A stretch of 64,000 bases of DNA. Source: Clostridia bacterium. Lineage in GTDB: Bacteria; Bacillota; Clostridia; Christensenellales; Borkfalkiaceae. Every line of letters begins with the position of its first letter. Position 1 is the first letter of the stretch. Both the position numbers and the translations under genes were made by a program. The stretch covers positions 1-64,000 of the forward strand of contig CAAGME010000002.1 in NCBI GenBank assembly GCA_900770945.1, written 5' to 3'. The notes beneath the pieces are model-generated. The model worked only from the letters and a program-made list of their open reading frames with translations. It had not been told where the DNA came from and ran no database searches. This document shows, one piece after another, positions 50,425 to 59,029 of the stretch.

Positions 50425-53166
50425 ATGCTCGAAGTAAAAAATCTTTATAAAGACTACCGCTCGAAAACGGGCGTTACGGTACACGCGTTGAACGGCGTTT
50501 CGATAAAGTTCAGAAAAACCGGGCTTGTTTTTATTGTAGGCAAGTCGGGGTGCGGAAAGTCTACGCTTTTAAACGTTTTAGGCGGACTCGATAAGCCCGA
50601 TGGCGGAGAAATAATCATAAACGGCACTTCGTCGCTTAAATTCAAGCCGTCCGACTTCGATAGTTATCGCAACACGTACGTCGGGTTTGTTTTTCAGGAA
50701 TATAACCTCTTAAAAGACTTTTCGGTCGGCGCAAACGTCGCGCTTGCGTTGGAGCTTCAAAACAAACGAGCAACGAGTGAACGCGTGAACGATATTTTAA
50801 AAACCGTTGACCTTGACGGCTACGGCGCGAGGAGAATCAACGAACTCTCCGGCGGGCAGAAGCAGAGGGTTGCGATTGCTCGCGCGCTCGTTAAAGACCC
50901 CGAAATCATTTTAGCCGACGAGCCGAGCGGCGCGCTTGACAGTCAAAACGCAAAACAACTTTTCGATACGCTCAAAAAACTTTCGAAAACTAAGCTCGTA
51001 ATCGTTGTTTCGCACGACAGAGAATTTGCTTCTTTTTACGGCGACAGAATAATCGAAATGTCGGACGGAAAGATAATCGGCGACTTAGAAAGGACTTTTT
51101 CCTCTTCGGCGGAGGAAAGCGACGAAACTGAAAAAGAAAACGATAAAAGCGGCGAAAAAGAAAACGCCAACGGCTTAAAATTTGAAAACGGAGAGATTTT
51201 CGTCCCCGAAAAATACGTTTTGACTTACGTCGATTTGCGCGCGATAAACGAATATCTTTCAAATCACGGCGCGGGAAGAATAAAGAAAACCGGCGTAACT
51301 GCGGAAGGTAACGCTCGATTTAAGCCGTTCGATGAAAAGACGGTGGAGGCGGAAACGGAGCAGTTTAAGCCGATTAAGTCTACGTTGCCGTTCAAGAACG
51401 CGATTAAAATGGGCGCAAGCAACTTAGGAATAAAAAAATTCCGACTTGTGCTTACGATAATTTTGTCCGTAATTTCTTTCACGATGTTCGGACTTTACGA
51501 CGTTATGATCGGTTTCAACGAAAGGGAATCGACGATAAACTCAATTTGCGATAACGGCATAAAGTTCGCGAGCTTTCAAAAGGTGGAAAAGGTTTTTTAC
51601 GACGAAAACAATAAAGACTTGTTCTATACAAGAAGAGGAGAACTCGATAAAACCGACCTTGAAAAAATAGAAAAGGACGTAGGAGTAAAAATGACGGGCG
51701 TTTACTCGAACACCGCTCGCGGATTCGAAAATTACGTCGACGATTATTCGAAGCTTGAGGGCAAGGGGTATTATAGTGTTTACGCAACGTCGATTTTCGG
51801 ATACGTAGAGCTTAACGGTTCGCCGAGCGACTACGGAATAACGCTTTTGGGTTCTTCAAGATTGCCCGAAACATTCGACGAGATGATGCTGCCCGAATAC
51901 GTTGTAAAAACTTTTATGAGAGCGGGATTTAAGGGCGATGACGACGTAACGGTGAAAATTGCGAAGCCCGAAGATATGATAGGGAAAAAGATAACGTTTA
52001 AGTCGCACATCGGATACGGCGGAGAAGCGCGTGAAACATTTACGATATGCGGGGTTTTTTCCACCGGAACGGATTTTAAAAAGTACGAGGCACTTTTAGA
52101 CGTTGACACCGACAACATGGAAACGGCTGAACAGATTAAAAACATGCTCGTTTTAAGCGAGCTTAACGACCTGTTGAGGTATTCTTTTAACGGCATGGGC
52201 GTTGTAAAAGACGGATACGTCGATAATATCTCGAACAGGGACGTTTATTACGGCTACTACGGAGGTAAACTTTCTTACGACGCCGGTAATATTCCCGCCG
52301 GAGTAAATTATATTGACTTTTATAATAATATGTCGGTTATAAAAAGAGCCGGAGCTTTGACCGACGTTAATTATTTCGACACGGGAAAAACTTCTCTTGA
52401 CGACAACGAAATTTTGCTTTCCGAAACAAGCTACAAAGAACTTGAACAAACGCTTGAATCGCTCGGAAGAGACGAGAAAAAAGCCTCGTTAATATTGTAT
52501 ATGGAAAACGGAAGCAAAAATTTTACCGTCGCGGGCTACTATATCGACAAGGACGGAGAGGACAGCGTGGCTTTTTCGGACGCTACTTTTAAGAGTTTGA
52601 TTTCCGCATCTTACGACGTTTGCTTCGGCACGTTTGACGGAAGCAGATTAAACGTTATAAAAATCGTAAACTATTCGTTTGAGCGCGACGGACAATATTA
52701 CTATAGGCTCGTAAACCATGTTACGGAAGAAATTTCAATGGTGAATATGGTTTTCACCGTTTTAAAGACTGTTTTTATCTGGGTCGGCGTTATCAATGCG
52801 GTTTTCGCATCGCTGCTTTTAAGCAACTTTATCGCGCTCGGCGTTATGAACAAGAAAACGGAAATCGGAATTTTGCGGGCAATCGGCGCGAGGGGCGTTG
52901 ACGTTTTCAAAGTGTTCTTTTCCGAAAGCGGAATTATTGCCGGAATCAACTTTTTGCTTTCGTCTTTGCTGACCGGCATAACTTGTTTTGTTATTAACAA
53001 AACCGCGGCTTCGGCTTGGGGTATTTACGCAACGATGATGAACTTCGGCGTAAGGCAAATATTCGTTATACTTTTAATCTCCTTTGCGGTTGCAGCTATT
53101 GCGAGCTTCTTGCCCGTGTATAAGCTTGCGAAGAAAAAGCCTGTGGACGTTATTCTCAATAAATAA
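50425..53166 (+). CDS. MacB-like ABC transporter, ATPase and FtsX permease in one chain
   Basis: A 913-residue fusion. Residues 1-225 are an ABC ATPase: Walker A GKSGCGKST (38-46), signature LSGGQKQR and Walker B IILADEPSGALDS. After a Ser/Glu-rich linker, a first membrane helix lies at about 338-362, a large extracellular domain (about 370-770) follows, and three C-terminal helices carry the FtsX motif EIGILRAIGA. Such proteins export or sense peptides rather than import nutrients. AAAGGAG precedes the ATG. No separate permease or two-component system lies beside it. Confidence 0.88.
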   Translation: MLEVKNLYKDYRSKTGVTVHALNGVSIKFRKTGLVFIVGKSGCGKSTLLNVLGGLDKPDGGEIIINGTSSLKFKPSDFDSYRNTYVGFVFQEYNLLKDFSVGANVALALELQNKRATSERVNDILKTVDLDGYGARRINELSGGQKQRVAIARALVKDPEIILADEPSGALDSQNAKQLFDTLKKLSKTKLVIVVSHDREFASFYGDRIIEMSDGKIIGDLERTFSSSAEESDETEKENDKSGEKENANGLKFENGEIFVPEKYVLTYVDLRAINEYLSNHGAGRIKKTGVTAEGNARFKPFDEKTVEAETEQFKPIKSTLPFKNAIKMGASNLGIKKFRLVLTIILSVISFTMFGLYDVMIGFNERESTINSICDNGIKFASFQKVEKVFYDENNKDLFYTRRGELDKTDLEKIEKDVGVKMTGVYSNTARGFENYVDDYSKLEGKGYYSVYATSIFGYVELNGSPSDYGITLLGSSRLPETFDEMMLPEYVVKTFMRAGFKGDDDVTVKIAKPEDMIGKKITFKSHIGYGGEARETFTICGVFSTGTDFKKYEALLDVDTDNMETAEQIKNMLVLSELNDLLRYSFNGMGVVKDGYVDNISNRDVYYGYYGGKLSYDAGNIPAGVNYIDFYNNMSVIKRAGALTDVNYFDTGKTSLDDNEILLSETSYKELEQTLESLGRDEKKASLILYMENGSKNFTVAGYYIDKDGEDSVAFSDATFKSLISASYDVCFGTFDGSRLNVIKIVNYSFERDGQYYYRLVNHVTEEISMVNMVFTVLKTVFIWVGVINAVFASLLLSNFIALGVMNKKTEIGILRAIGARGVDVFKVFFSESGIIAGINFLLSSLLTGITCFVINKTAASAWGIYATMMNFGVRQIFVILLISFAVAAIASFLPVYKLAKKKPVDVILNK

Positions 53167-53174
53167 GGATTTTT

Positions 53175-54110
53175 ATGAAATATCAGGAAATTACCGTTAC
53201 TACGACATGCGAGGCGGAAGACCTCGTTGCGGATTTATTCTGGAAATACACCGATTACGGCGTGGCAATATCGTGCGTTAAGGACGTTATCGAACTAACG
53301 GAAGCAAAAGTAAAAAATTACGATTACTTAGACAATTCTCTTTTAAAAGGCGACTGCTCGGTTTCGCTCGTGAAAGGGTTCTTCCCTATTGATAAGGCGG
53401 ACGAACTTTATAAATGCCTTTTAAAAGACTTACAAGGCTTAAAGGAAAACGGCGGAGAATATATTAACTTCGGCACGCTCGAAGTCGTAAAACGTATTGT
53501 GGACGGCGACGACTGGATTGAAGTGTGGCGCAAACATTACCGCCCGATACCTTTCGGCAAAATTACCGTCTGCCCCGAATGGATAAAATACGACGGGGAC
53601 GGAGAAGTTGTGTATATCGACTCTAACATGGCGTTCGGAACGGGCGAGCATGAAACGACGGCTATGTGCGTTAAGCTGATAGAAAAGTATATTAAGCCCT
53701 CGGACACCGTTATAGACGTAGGAACGGGTAGCGGAATACTCGGCTTGGCTGCCGCAAAGCTCGGCGCGAAAAGCGTTATTATGACGGATATCGACCCGGT
53801 TGCCGTAAAGGCGGCGAACAGAAACGCTAAATTAAACAAGGTTGACGGCGTATGTAAGGCAACGCTGACAAATCTTCTGGACGGAGTAGTCGGCTCGGGC
53901 GACATAGTCGTTGCGAATATCACGGCGGAAGTGTTGGCGTTTTTGGTTAAAGATATTCGTTCTTACGTTAAAGAGGGCGGCGTCGTTATTTTAAGCGGCA
54001 TATTAAACGACAGGCTTGAAAAGGTGATAAACGCTTACGAAGAAGCGGGGCTAAAAACAAAAGAAACGCTTACGGACGGAGAATGGTCCGCCGTGGTGTT
54101 TGAGGCTTAA
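53175..54110 (+). CDS. prmA: Ribosomal protein L11 methyltransferase
   Basis: A 311-residue SAM-dependent methyltransferase that trimethylates L11. An N-terminal ferredoxin-like substrate domain (about 1-95) precedes the catalytic domain with MAFGTGEHETT, the SAM motif VIDVGTGSGILGLAAAKLG and the active-site ANITAEVLAFL. Length is typical. AAGGA precedes the ATG, nine bases after the ABC gene. Confidence 0.93.
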   Translation: MKYQEITVTTTCEAEDLVADLFWKYTDYGVAISCVKDVIELTEAKVKNYDYLDNSLLKGDCSVSLVKGFFPIDKADELYKCLLKDLQGLKENGGEYINFGTLEVVKRIVDGDDWIEVWRKHYRPIPFGKITVCPEWIKYDGDGEVVYIDSNMAFGTGEHETTAMCVKLIEKYIKPSDTVIDVGTGSGILGLAAAKLGAKSVIMTDIDPVAVKAANRNAKLNKVDGVCKATLTNLLDGVVGSGDIVVANITAEVLAFLVKDIRSYVKEGGVVILSGILNDRLEKVINAYEEAGLKTKETLTDGEWSAVVFEA

Positions 54111-54117
54111 AAACAAA

Positions 54118-54156
54118 TTACGCGTGTCGTAAAAAGTTTCAAAATCACTTATATAA
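54118..54156 (+). promoter_or_regulatory. Motif TTACG-CGTGT-CGTAA with adjacent AAAATCAC (copy 2)
   Basis: Matches the copy at 44213 over about 30 bases, including TTACG/CGTAA, TTTCAAAATCAC and CTTATATAAT. It lies 40-78 bases upstream of mtaB. CTTATATAAT could serve as a -10 region. Confidence 0.45.
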
Positions 54157-54195
54157 TCTTTAATTTTTATATTTTTTATATTTTAAGGAAATCGA

Positions 54196-55425
54196 ATGAA
54201 AGCAGTTGTATTCACGCTCGGCTGTAAGGTGAACGGGTACGAAAGTTCCACGCTTATAACGGGACTAAAGGAACTCGGATATGAGACGAGCGATAAATTA
54301 GAGGAAGCCGACCTTTACATAATAAACACTTGCGCGGTTACCGCGGAGGCCGAAAAAAAGAGCAGGCAAGCGGTGACGAGGGCGAGAAAGCATAACCCGT
54401 TTGCAAAAATTATAGTTTGCGGTTGCGCTTCGGAGCATAGTCCGGAATCGTTCAAAGAAAAGGGCGTTTCGCTCGTTACGGGCGCGCTCAACAAGGATAA
54501 AATAATAGACATAATAAACGAAGACGGAATAAAAATCGATGAAAGCAAGGAGTATTATCAAAAATTCTCTCCCGCAGCCGACGTTAAAACGAGGACTTAT
54601 ATCAAGGTTCAGGACGGGTGCGACAATTTTTGCTCGTATTGCTTAATTCCGTATCTTCGCGGTAGGTCGCGTTCGAGAAAAATCGAAAGCGTTATCGATG
54701 AGCTGAAAATGCTTTCTCCTAAAGAAGCCGTTATAACGGGGATAAACCTTTCCGCTTATAACGACGACGGTAAAGACTTAGCGGACCTTTTGTTTGCGCT
54801 AAAAGACTTTGATTTCAGAATTCGTTTAGGCAGTCTCGAAGATAACGTTATCACCGAAAGGATGCTTGAAGCGACGAAAGCTTTGAAAGATTTTGCGCCG
54901 CATTTCCATTTGTCGTTGCAATCTGGCAGCGATAAAGTGCTTAAAGAGATGAACAGAAAATACACGGCGGAAGAATTTCTTGCTTCGGTTGAAAAAATTC
55001 GTTCCTACTATCCGGATGCGGCTATTACGACAGATATTATTTCGGGGTATTCCACCGAAACGGATGACGATTTTTTAAAAACGCTCAAAACCGCTGAAAA
55101 AGCAAGGTTTTCCGATATTCACTGTTTTAGTTATTCTCAGCGAAAAGGCACTTTCGGTGCAAGGTTGAAACCGCTTCCGGATGAAGTAAAAAAGGAGAGA
55201 CTTGCTCGGCTCATCGAGTTAAAAACAAAGCTCAAAAGCGAATTTTTAAAGGAGCATGAAGGAAAAATTCTTTCTTTTTTGCCCGAGGATTATGTTGACG
55301 GTTACACCGAGGGATACACGGAAAACTATATTAAGGTTTACGTTCCCGAAAAAATAGAGGGCGACATCAAAAAAATCAAGATAGGCGAAGCGTTTAAAGA
55401 GGGCGCGAAAGCGACCTTAGTTTAA
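54196..55425 (+). CDS. mtaB: tRNA t6A37 methylthiotransferase MtaB
   Basis: A 409-residue radical SAM enzyme that adds a methylthio group to t6A at tRNA position 37. The N-terminal UPF0004 domain has three cluster cysteines (GCKVNGYES, NTCAVT, CGCASE), the radical SAM motif reads CDNFCSYCLIPYLRG (Cys at about 143, 147 and 150), and a short TRAM-like end follows. GCKVN distinguishes MtaB from MiaB and RimO. AAGGAAAT precedes the ATG. Confidence 0.93.
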   Translation: MKAVVFTLGCKVNGYESSTLITGLKELGYETSDKLEEADLYIINTCAVTAEAEKKSRQAVTRARKHNPFAKIIVCGCASEHSPESFKEKGVSLVTGALNKDKIIDIINEDGIKIDESKEYYQKFSPAADVKTRTYIKVQDGCDNFCSYCLIPYLRGRSRSRKIESVIDELKMLSPKEAVITGINLSAYNDDGKDLADLLFALKDFDFRIRLGSLEDNVITERMLEATKALKDFAPHFHLSLQSGSDKVLKEMNRKYTAEEFLASVEKIRSYYPDAAITTDIISGYSTETDDDFLKTLKTAEKARFSDIHCFSYSQRKGTFGARLKPLPDEVKKERLARLIELKTKLKSEFLKEHEGKILSFLPEDYVDGYTEGYTENYIKVYVPEKIEGDIKKIKIGEAFKEGAKATLV

Positions 55426-55441
55426 TAAAGGAGTTTTATTT

Positions 55442-55798
55442 ATGGATAATTGTTTGTTTTGTAAGTTCGTAAGCGGAGAAATCCCCGTAAACAAGGTTTT
55501 TGAAAACGATGACTTTATCGTTATTCGGGATATCGCGCCCGAAGCGAAAAATCATTTTCTCGCCATTCCAAAAAAGCATTATAAGCTTTTAGCCGAGATG
55601 ACCGACGACGATGCGGCGACTTTGGCGCGTGTTTTCAAAAAAATACCCGAACTCAAAGACGAGTTAGAGCTTGAAAACGGGTTTAGAATCGTGATAAATC
55701 AAGGGGACGATGCTGGTCAAACCGTTCCGCACCTTCATATCCACGTTCTTTCGGGTGAAAAGATGGGGTGGGACCCGTCCGGGAACAAGGCAAAGTAG
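55442..55798 (+). CDS. HIT family protein (Hint-like nucleotide hydrolase)
   Basis: A 118-residue protein. CLFCKFVSGEIPVNKVFEND at the start is typical of Hint proteins, and the histidine triad reads HLHIHVL (about 101-107). These enzymes hydrolyse purine nucleoside phosphoramidates. AAAGGAG precedes the ATG, 16 bases after mtaB. Confidence 0.94.
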   Translation: MDNCLFCKFVSGEIPVNKVFENDDFIVIRDIAPEAKNHFLAIPKKHYKLLAEMTDDDAATLARVFKKIPELKDELELENGFRIVINQGDDAGQTVPHLHIHVLSGEKMGWDPSGNKAK

Positions 55799-55868
55799 TT
55801 TTTTGCAATGCTAAAAACGGCGGTTTTTCAAAATTTGAGAAAAACGGACGAAAAAGTACATTTTGCGC

Positions 55869-55897
55869 TTGACAACGGAAAAATTATTTAGTATAAT
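55869..55897 (+). promoter_or_regulatory. Strong sigma-A promoter of rpsU
   Basis: Perfect TTGACA (55869-55874), a 17-base spacer and perfect TATAAT (55892-55897), 45 bases before the rpsU ATG. Confidence 0.88.
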
Positions 55898-55941
55898 CTT
55901 GAAGTATGAAAATAAACGCGCTCGGCAAAGGAGGGGTGAAT

Positions 55942-56121
55942 ATGTCTACAATCAGAGTCGGTGAGAACGAATCTTTGGATAACGCTCTTCGTCGTTTTAA
56001 GAGAAAATGCTCTCGTGACGGCATTATCGGCGATCTCCGTCGTAAAGAATTTTACGAAAAGCCTGCCGTAAGGCGCAAAAAGAAGGCTGAAGCAGCCAGA
56101 AAAAGAAATTCAAAAATGTGA
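55942..56121 (+). CDS. rpsU: 30S ribosomal protein S21
   Basis: A 59-residue basic protein, MSTIRVGENESLDNALRRFK at the start and a lysine/arginine-rich tail, exactly the S21 pattern. A perfect AAGGAGG lies ahead of the ATG at 55942; an in-frame ATG at 55906 would add 12 untypical residues and sit at the transcription start. Followed by its own terminator. Confidence 0.96.
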   Translation: MSTIRVGENESLDNALRRFKRKCSRDGIIGDLRRKEFYEKPAVRRKKKAEAARKRNSKM

Positions 56122-56129
56122 TTTTTACA

Positions 56130-56157
56130 CCCGCTTAAATTATAAGCGGGCTTTTTC
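56130..56157 (+). terminator. Terminator of rpsU
   Basis: Stem CCCGCTTA / TAAGCGGG with a short AATT-type loop, followed by CTTTTT, eight bases after the stop. Confidence 0.9.
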
Positions 56158-56247
56158 TTGCCGTTTGAAAAATTTGTCATTTTTTGACGAAAGGTAGGTA
56201 AAAAGGGAAAACTTAAAAAATTAAAATAAGAAGAGGAAGAACCGAAA

Positions 56248-56634
56248 ATGAGAAAAGAGAAAACCGTTAAAGGGCTCGGCAGAGAGGCGAAAGAGCGTTT
56301 AAAAAACGGGTTTTGGGAAAAGAACAAAGACGAAGTCATTACTAAAATGGACGAATATAAGTTAAGCGGCGTGTCGTATAAGGAAGCTTTCGCTCTTTAC
56401 GAAACGCGCAATCGGGAAGTTGCCGCCGCAAGCAGCGAAAACGAGAGTTTTTATCGTAAAGTCAAAAAAATTCTTGACGAAACGGGAGAAACAAGCGATA
56501 TTCTCGACAGGCTTATCGATAAAAAGCAGTTTGAAAATCTTTCTTACGAAGGCAAACAAAAATACCTGCTCGGCTTATCGGAAAAGTACAGGGCTGCGCT
56601 CGCGCGGTATAAAAGGGAAGGTAACGTACAATAA
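56248..56634 (+). CDS. Hypothetical helical protein
   Basis: A 128-residue soluble protein, highly charged and probably all helical, with no membrane segment and no motif I recognise. It starts MRKEKTVKGLGREAKERLKN. AGAGGAAG lies ahead of the ATG. Position between rpsU and pcrA is where gatB/yqeY often sits in Firmicutes, but the sequence is not YqeY. Its intact frame and good ribosome binding site support a real gene. Confidence 0.65.
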   Translation: MRKEKTVKGLGREAKERLKNGFWEKNKDEVITKMDEYKLSGVSYKEAFALYETRNREVAAASSENESFYRKVKKILDETGETSDILDRLIDKKQFENLSYEGKQKYLLGLSEKYRAALARYKREGNVQ

Positions 56635-56699
56635 TGTTTTGTTCTCGAAAACAGTCGGAAAAATAAAAAAATTAAAATGTTTTTACAAGCGATTTTGTT

Positions 56700-56727
56700 T
56701 TGAAATTTACTCTTCGTATGATAAAAT
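56700..56727 (+). promoter_or_regulatory. Probable promoter of pcrA
   Basis: TTGAAA (56700-56705), a 16-base spacer and TAAAAT (56722-56727), 31 bases before the ATG. A TATAAT at 56727-56732 is an alternative with poorer spacing. Confidence 0.5.
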
Positions 56728-56757
56728 ATAATAGAAGTATTAGCTACAGAGGAAATC

Positions 56758-59019
56758 ATGTCCGCAACCGATTATATAAACAAACTTAACGAAGAGCAGA
56801 AAGCCGCGGCTCTCGCAACGGAAGGTCCCGTTCTCGTGCTTGCGGGCGCGGGGAGCGGCAAAACGAGGGTTTTGACTTCGAGAATCGCTCATTTGGTCGA
56901 AGACCTCGGGGTAAAACCGAGAAATATTCTTGCGATAACGTTTACGAACAAAGCCGCAAACGAGATGAAAGAGCGGCTTTCCAAAATGATAGGTGAAGAA
57001 GCCGCGCAAAATATGTGGGTGTCCACGATACATAGCATGTGCGTGCGTATTCTGCGCGCGACGGTCGATAGAATCCCCGGGTATAACAAAAACTTTACGA
57101 TTTACAGCGAAGTCGACAAAGAACGCGTATTAAAACGCATAATAACCGACCTTAAACTCGAGGGTGACAGCATATTAAAGAACGCTAAAACGTACATTTC
57201 CGAAGCCAAGAATAAAGACGTAGGTCCGTCGAGAATGGAAACGGAGATAGGTATGAAAGACGCGAAGCTCTACGTCAGAATTTACGAGGCGTACGAGCAA
57301 CTTTTGCTTGCTTCAAACGCCATGGATTTTGACGATTTGATCGTAAAAACACTTCATTTGCTCGAGGACGACGAGGAAGTAAGGAGTTATTACGCCGAAA
57401 AATTCAAGTATATTCATATAGACGAGTTTCAGGATACGAACTTTATTCAGTATCGTATAGCGAAGCTTCTTTCGTCTGCGCACGGGAACATTTTCGTTGT
57501 CGGGGACGACGATCAATCTATTTACGGTTGGCGAGGTGCGGAAATTAAAAACATTCTCGGCTTCGATAAGGATTTTGCGGGAGCAAAGGTTTTTAAGCTG
57601 CAACAAAATTACCGTTCCACAAAAAAGATTCTCGACCTTGCGAACACCATAATAGCAAACAATACCGTAAGAAGCAAAAAGGTGCTTTGGACCGAGAACG
57701 ACGACGGGGCGAAAATAGAACTTTTTCAGGCGGACAGCGAGGGTGAAGAAGCGGAGTATGCTTGCGCGCAGATTAAAAACCTTGTGGCGAGAGGGGCTTC
57801 TTACAAAGATTTTGCAGTGTTGATGCGTATAAACGCGCTGTCACGCTCGTACGAACAAGAATTTTTAAAATATAACGTGCCGTACAAAGTTTTCGGGGGC
57901 TTTAAGTTCTTCGAAAGAAAGGAAATTAAGGACTTGACGGCGTATCTGAGGATTTTGACTAACCCGCTCGACGACGAGGCTGTTTTGAGAATTATAAACA
58001 CGCCTAAGCGAGGAATAGGCGAAAAAACGATAACGGAGCTTACTTCTTACGCGTCATCGCAAGGTTTTTCCGTTTTTGACGCGCTGTGTGAAGTGGATTT
58101 TTTACCGATAGCCGCCGGAGCGAGATCAAGGCTTACGGAATTCAGAAAACTCTTATCTTCGCTCGCGCTTATGAAGGAATCGACCTCACCGGACAAGCTC
58201 GTGGAAGAGGTTATAAGGCAAACGAATTTTATGACGCAATTCGAAACGGAAACGGAAGAAAACATTTCCAAGCGAATGAACGTCGACGAATTCCGTAACT
58301 CAGTTCAGGAATTTTTAAAACTAAATAAGGACGCTACGCTTGACGATTACTTAGGTTCTATCGCGCTTTCGAGCGACCTTGACGAAGCCGATTCTTCCGA
58401 CTACGTCACGCTTGCGACAATCCACTCGGTAAAAGGGCTTGAATTCCCGAACGTGTTTATCGTCGGGCTTGACGAAACGATTTTCCCCATCTCGCGCGCG
58501 GTCGGAAGCCCTGCCGAAATGGAAGAAGAACGCAGACTCATGTACGTTGCGATTACGCGCGCCATGAAAAGGCTGTACCTTACAAGAGCAAAATCGCGTT
58601 ATCTGTACGGAGAGCGACAACTTACCGCGCAATCGAGATTTTTAGGCGAACTTGCGCCGAAACTCGGTATAAAACCGCCGGCGCCCAAACAACCGTATCG
58701 TGAAAAATCGCGCTACGACGACGGGTATTATGCCGATGACGTTGTTTCTTCGTCCTATTCTTCCACCGATTCGGGTACGAGCAATTATGCGCGCTCGTTT
58801 GTCAGAAAACCCGTTTACGCAAAACAGCAAGCGGCTTCTTCGCAAAAAGATTTTTCGCGCTTTAAGCCGGGTAAGCATGTTAAGCATGCAAAATTCGGTA
58901 TCGGGACGATAATCGACGTTAAGGAATCGAGCGGAAAACTCATTGCCGACGTAGGGTTTAAGGGCTTAGGCGTAAAATCTTTCTCGGTTGCGCTTGCTCC
59001 GATGGATGTTATCGATTGA
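56758..59019 (+). CDS. pcrA: ATP-dependent DNA helicase PcrA/UvrD
   Basis: A 753-residue superfamily 1A helicase. Walker A GAGSGKTRVLTSRIAHL (about 30-46), DEFQDTN (motif II), GDDDQSIYGWRGA (motif III region), QNYRST, VTLATIHSVKGLEFPNVFIVGL and VAITRAMKRLYLTRA (motifs V and VI) are intact. The C-terminus carries a small domain that ends in KHAKFGIGTIIDVKESSGK, typical of PcrA and involved in RNA polymerase binding. AGAGGAA precedes the ATG. ligA follows, the usual pcrA-ligA pair. Confidence 0.96.
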   Translation: MSATDYINKLNEEQKAAALATEGPVLVLAGAGSGKTRVLTSRIAHLVEDLGVKPRNILAITFTNKAANEMKERLSKMIGEEAAQNMWVSTIHSMCVRILRATVDRIPGYNKNFTIYSEVDKERVLKRIITDLKLEGDSILKNAKTYISEAKNKDVGPSRMETEIGMKDAKLYVRIYEAYEQLLLASNAMDFDDLIVKTLHLLEDDEEVRSYYAEKFKYIHIDEFQDTNFIQYRIAKLLSSAHGNIFVVGDDDQSIYGWRGAEIKNILGFDKDFAGAKVFKLQQNYRSTKKILDLANTIIANNTVRSKKVLWTENDDGAKIELFQADSEGEEAEYACAQIKNLVARGASYKDFAVLMRINALSRSYEQEFLKYNVPYKVFGGFKFFERKEIKDLTAYLRILTNPLDDEAVLRIINTPKRGIGEKTITELTSYASSQGFSVFDALCEVDFLPIAAGARSRLTEFRKLLSSLALMKESTSPDKLVEEVIRQTNFMTQFETETEENISKRMNVDEFRNSVQEFLKLNKDATLDDYLGSIALSSDLDEADSSDYVTLATIHSVKGLEFPNVFIVGLDETIFPISRAVGSPAEMEEERRLMYVAITRAMKRLYLTRAKSRYLYGERQLTAQSRFLGELAPKLGIKPPAPKQPYREKSRYDDGYYADDVVSSSYSSTDSGTSNYARSFVRKPVYAKQQAASSQKDFSRFKPGKHVKHAKFGIGTIIDVKESSGKLIADVGFKGLGVKSFSVALAPMDVID

Positions 59020-59029
59020 GAGGTGAATG

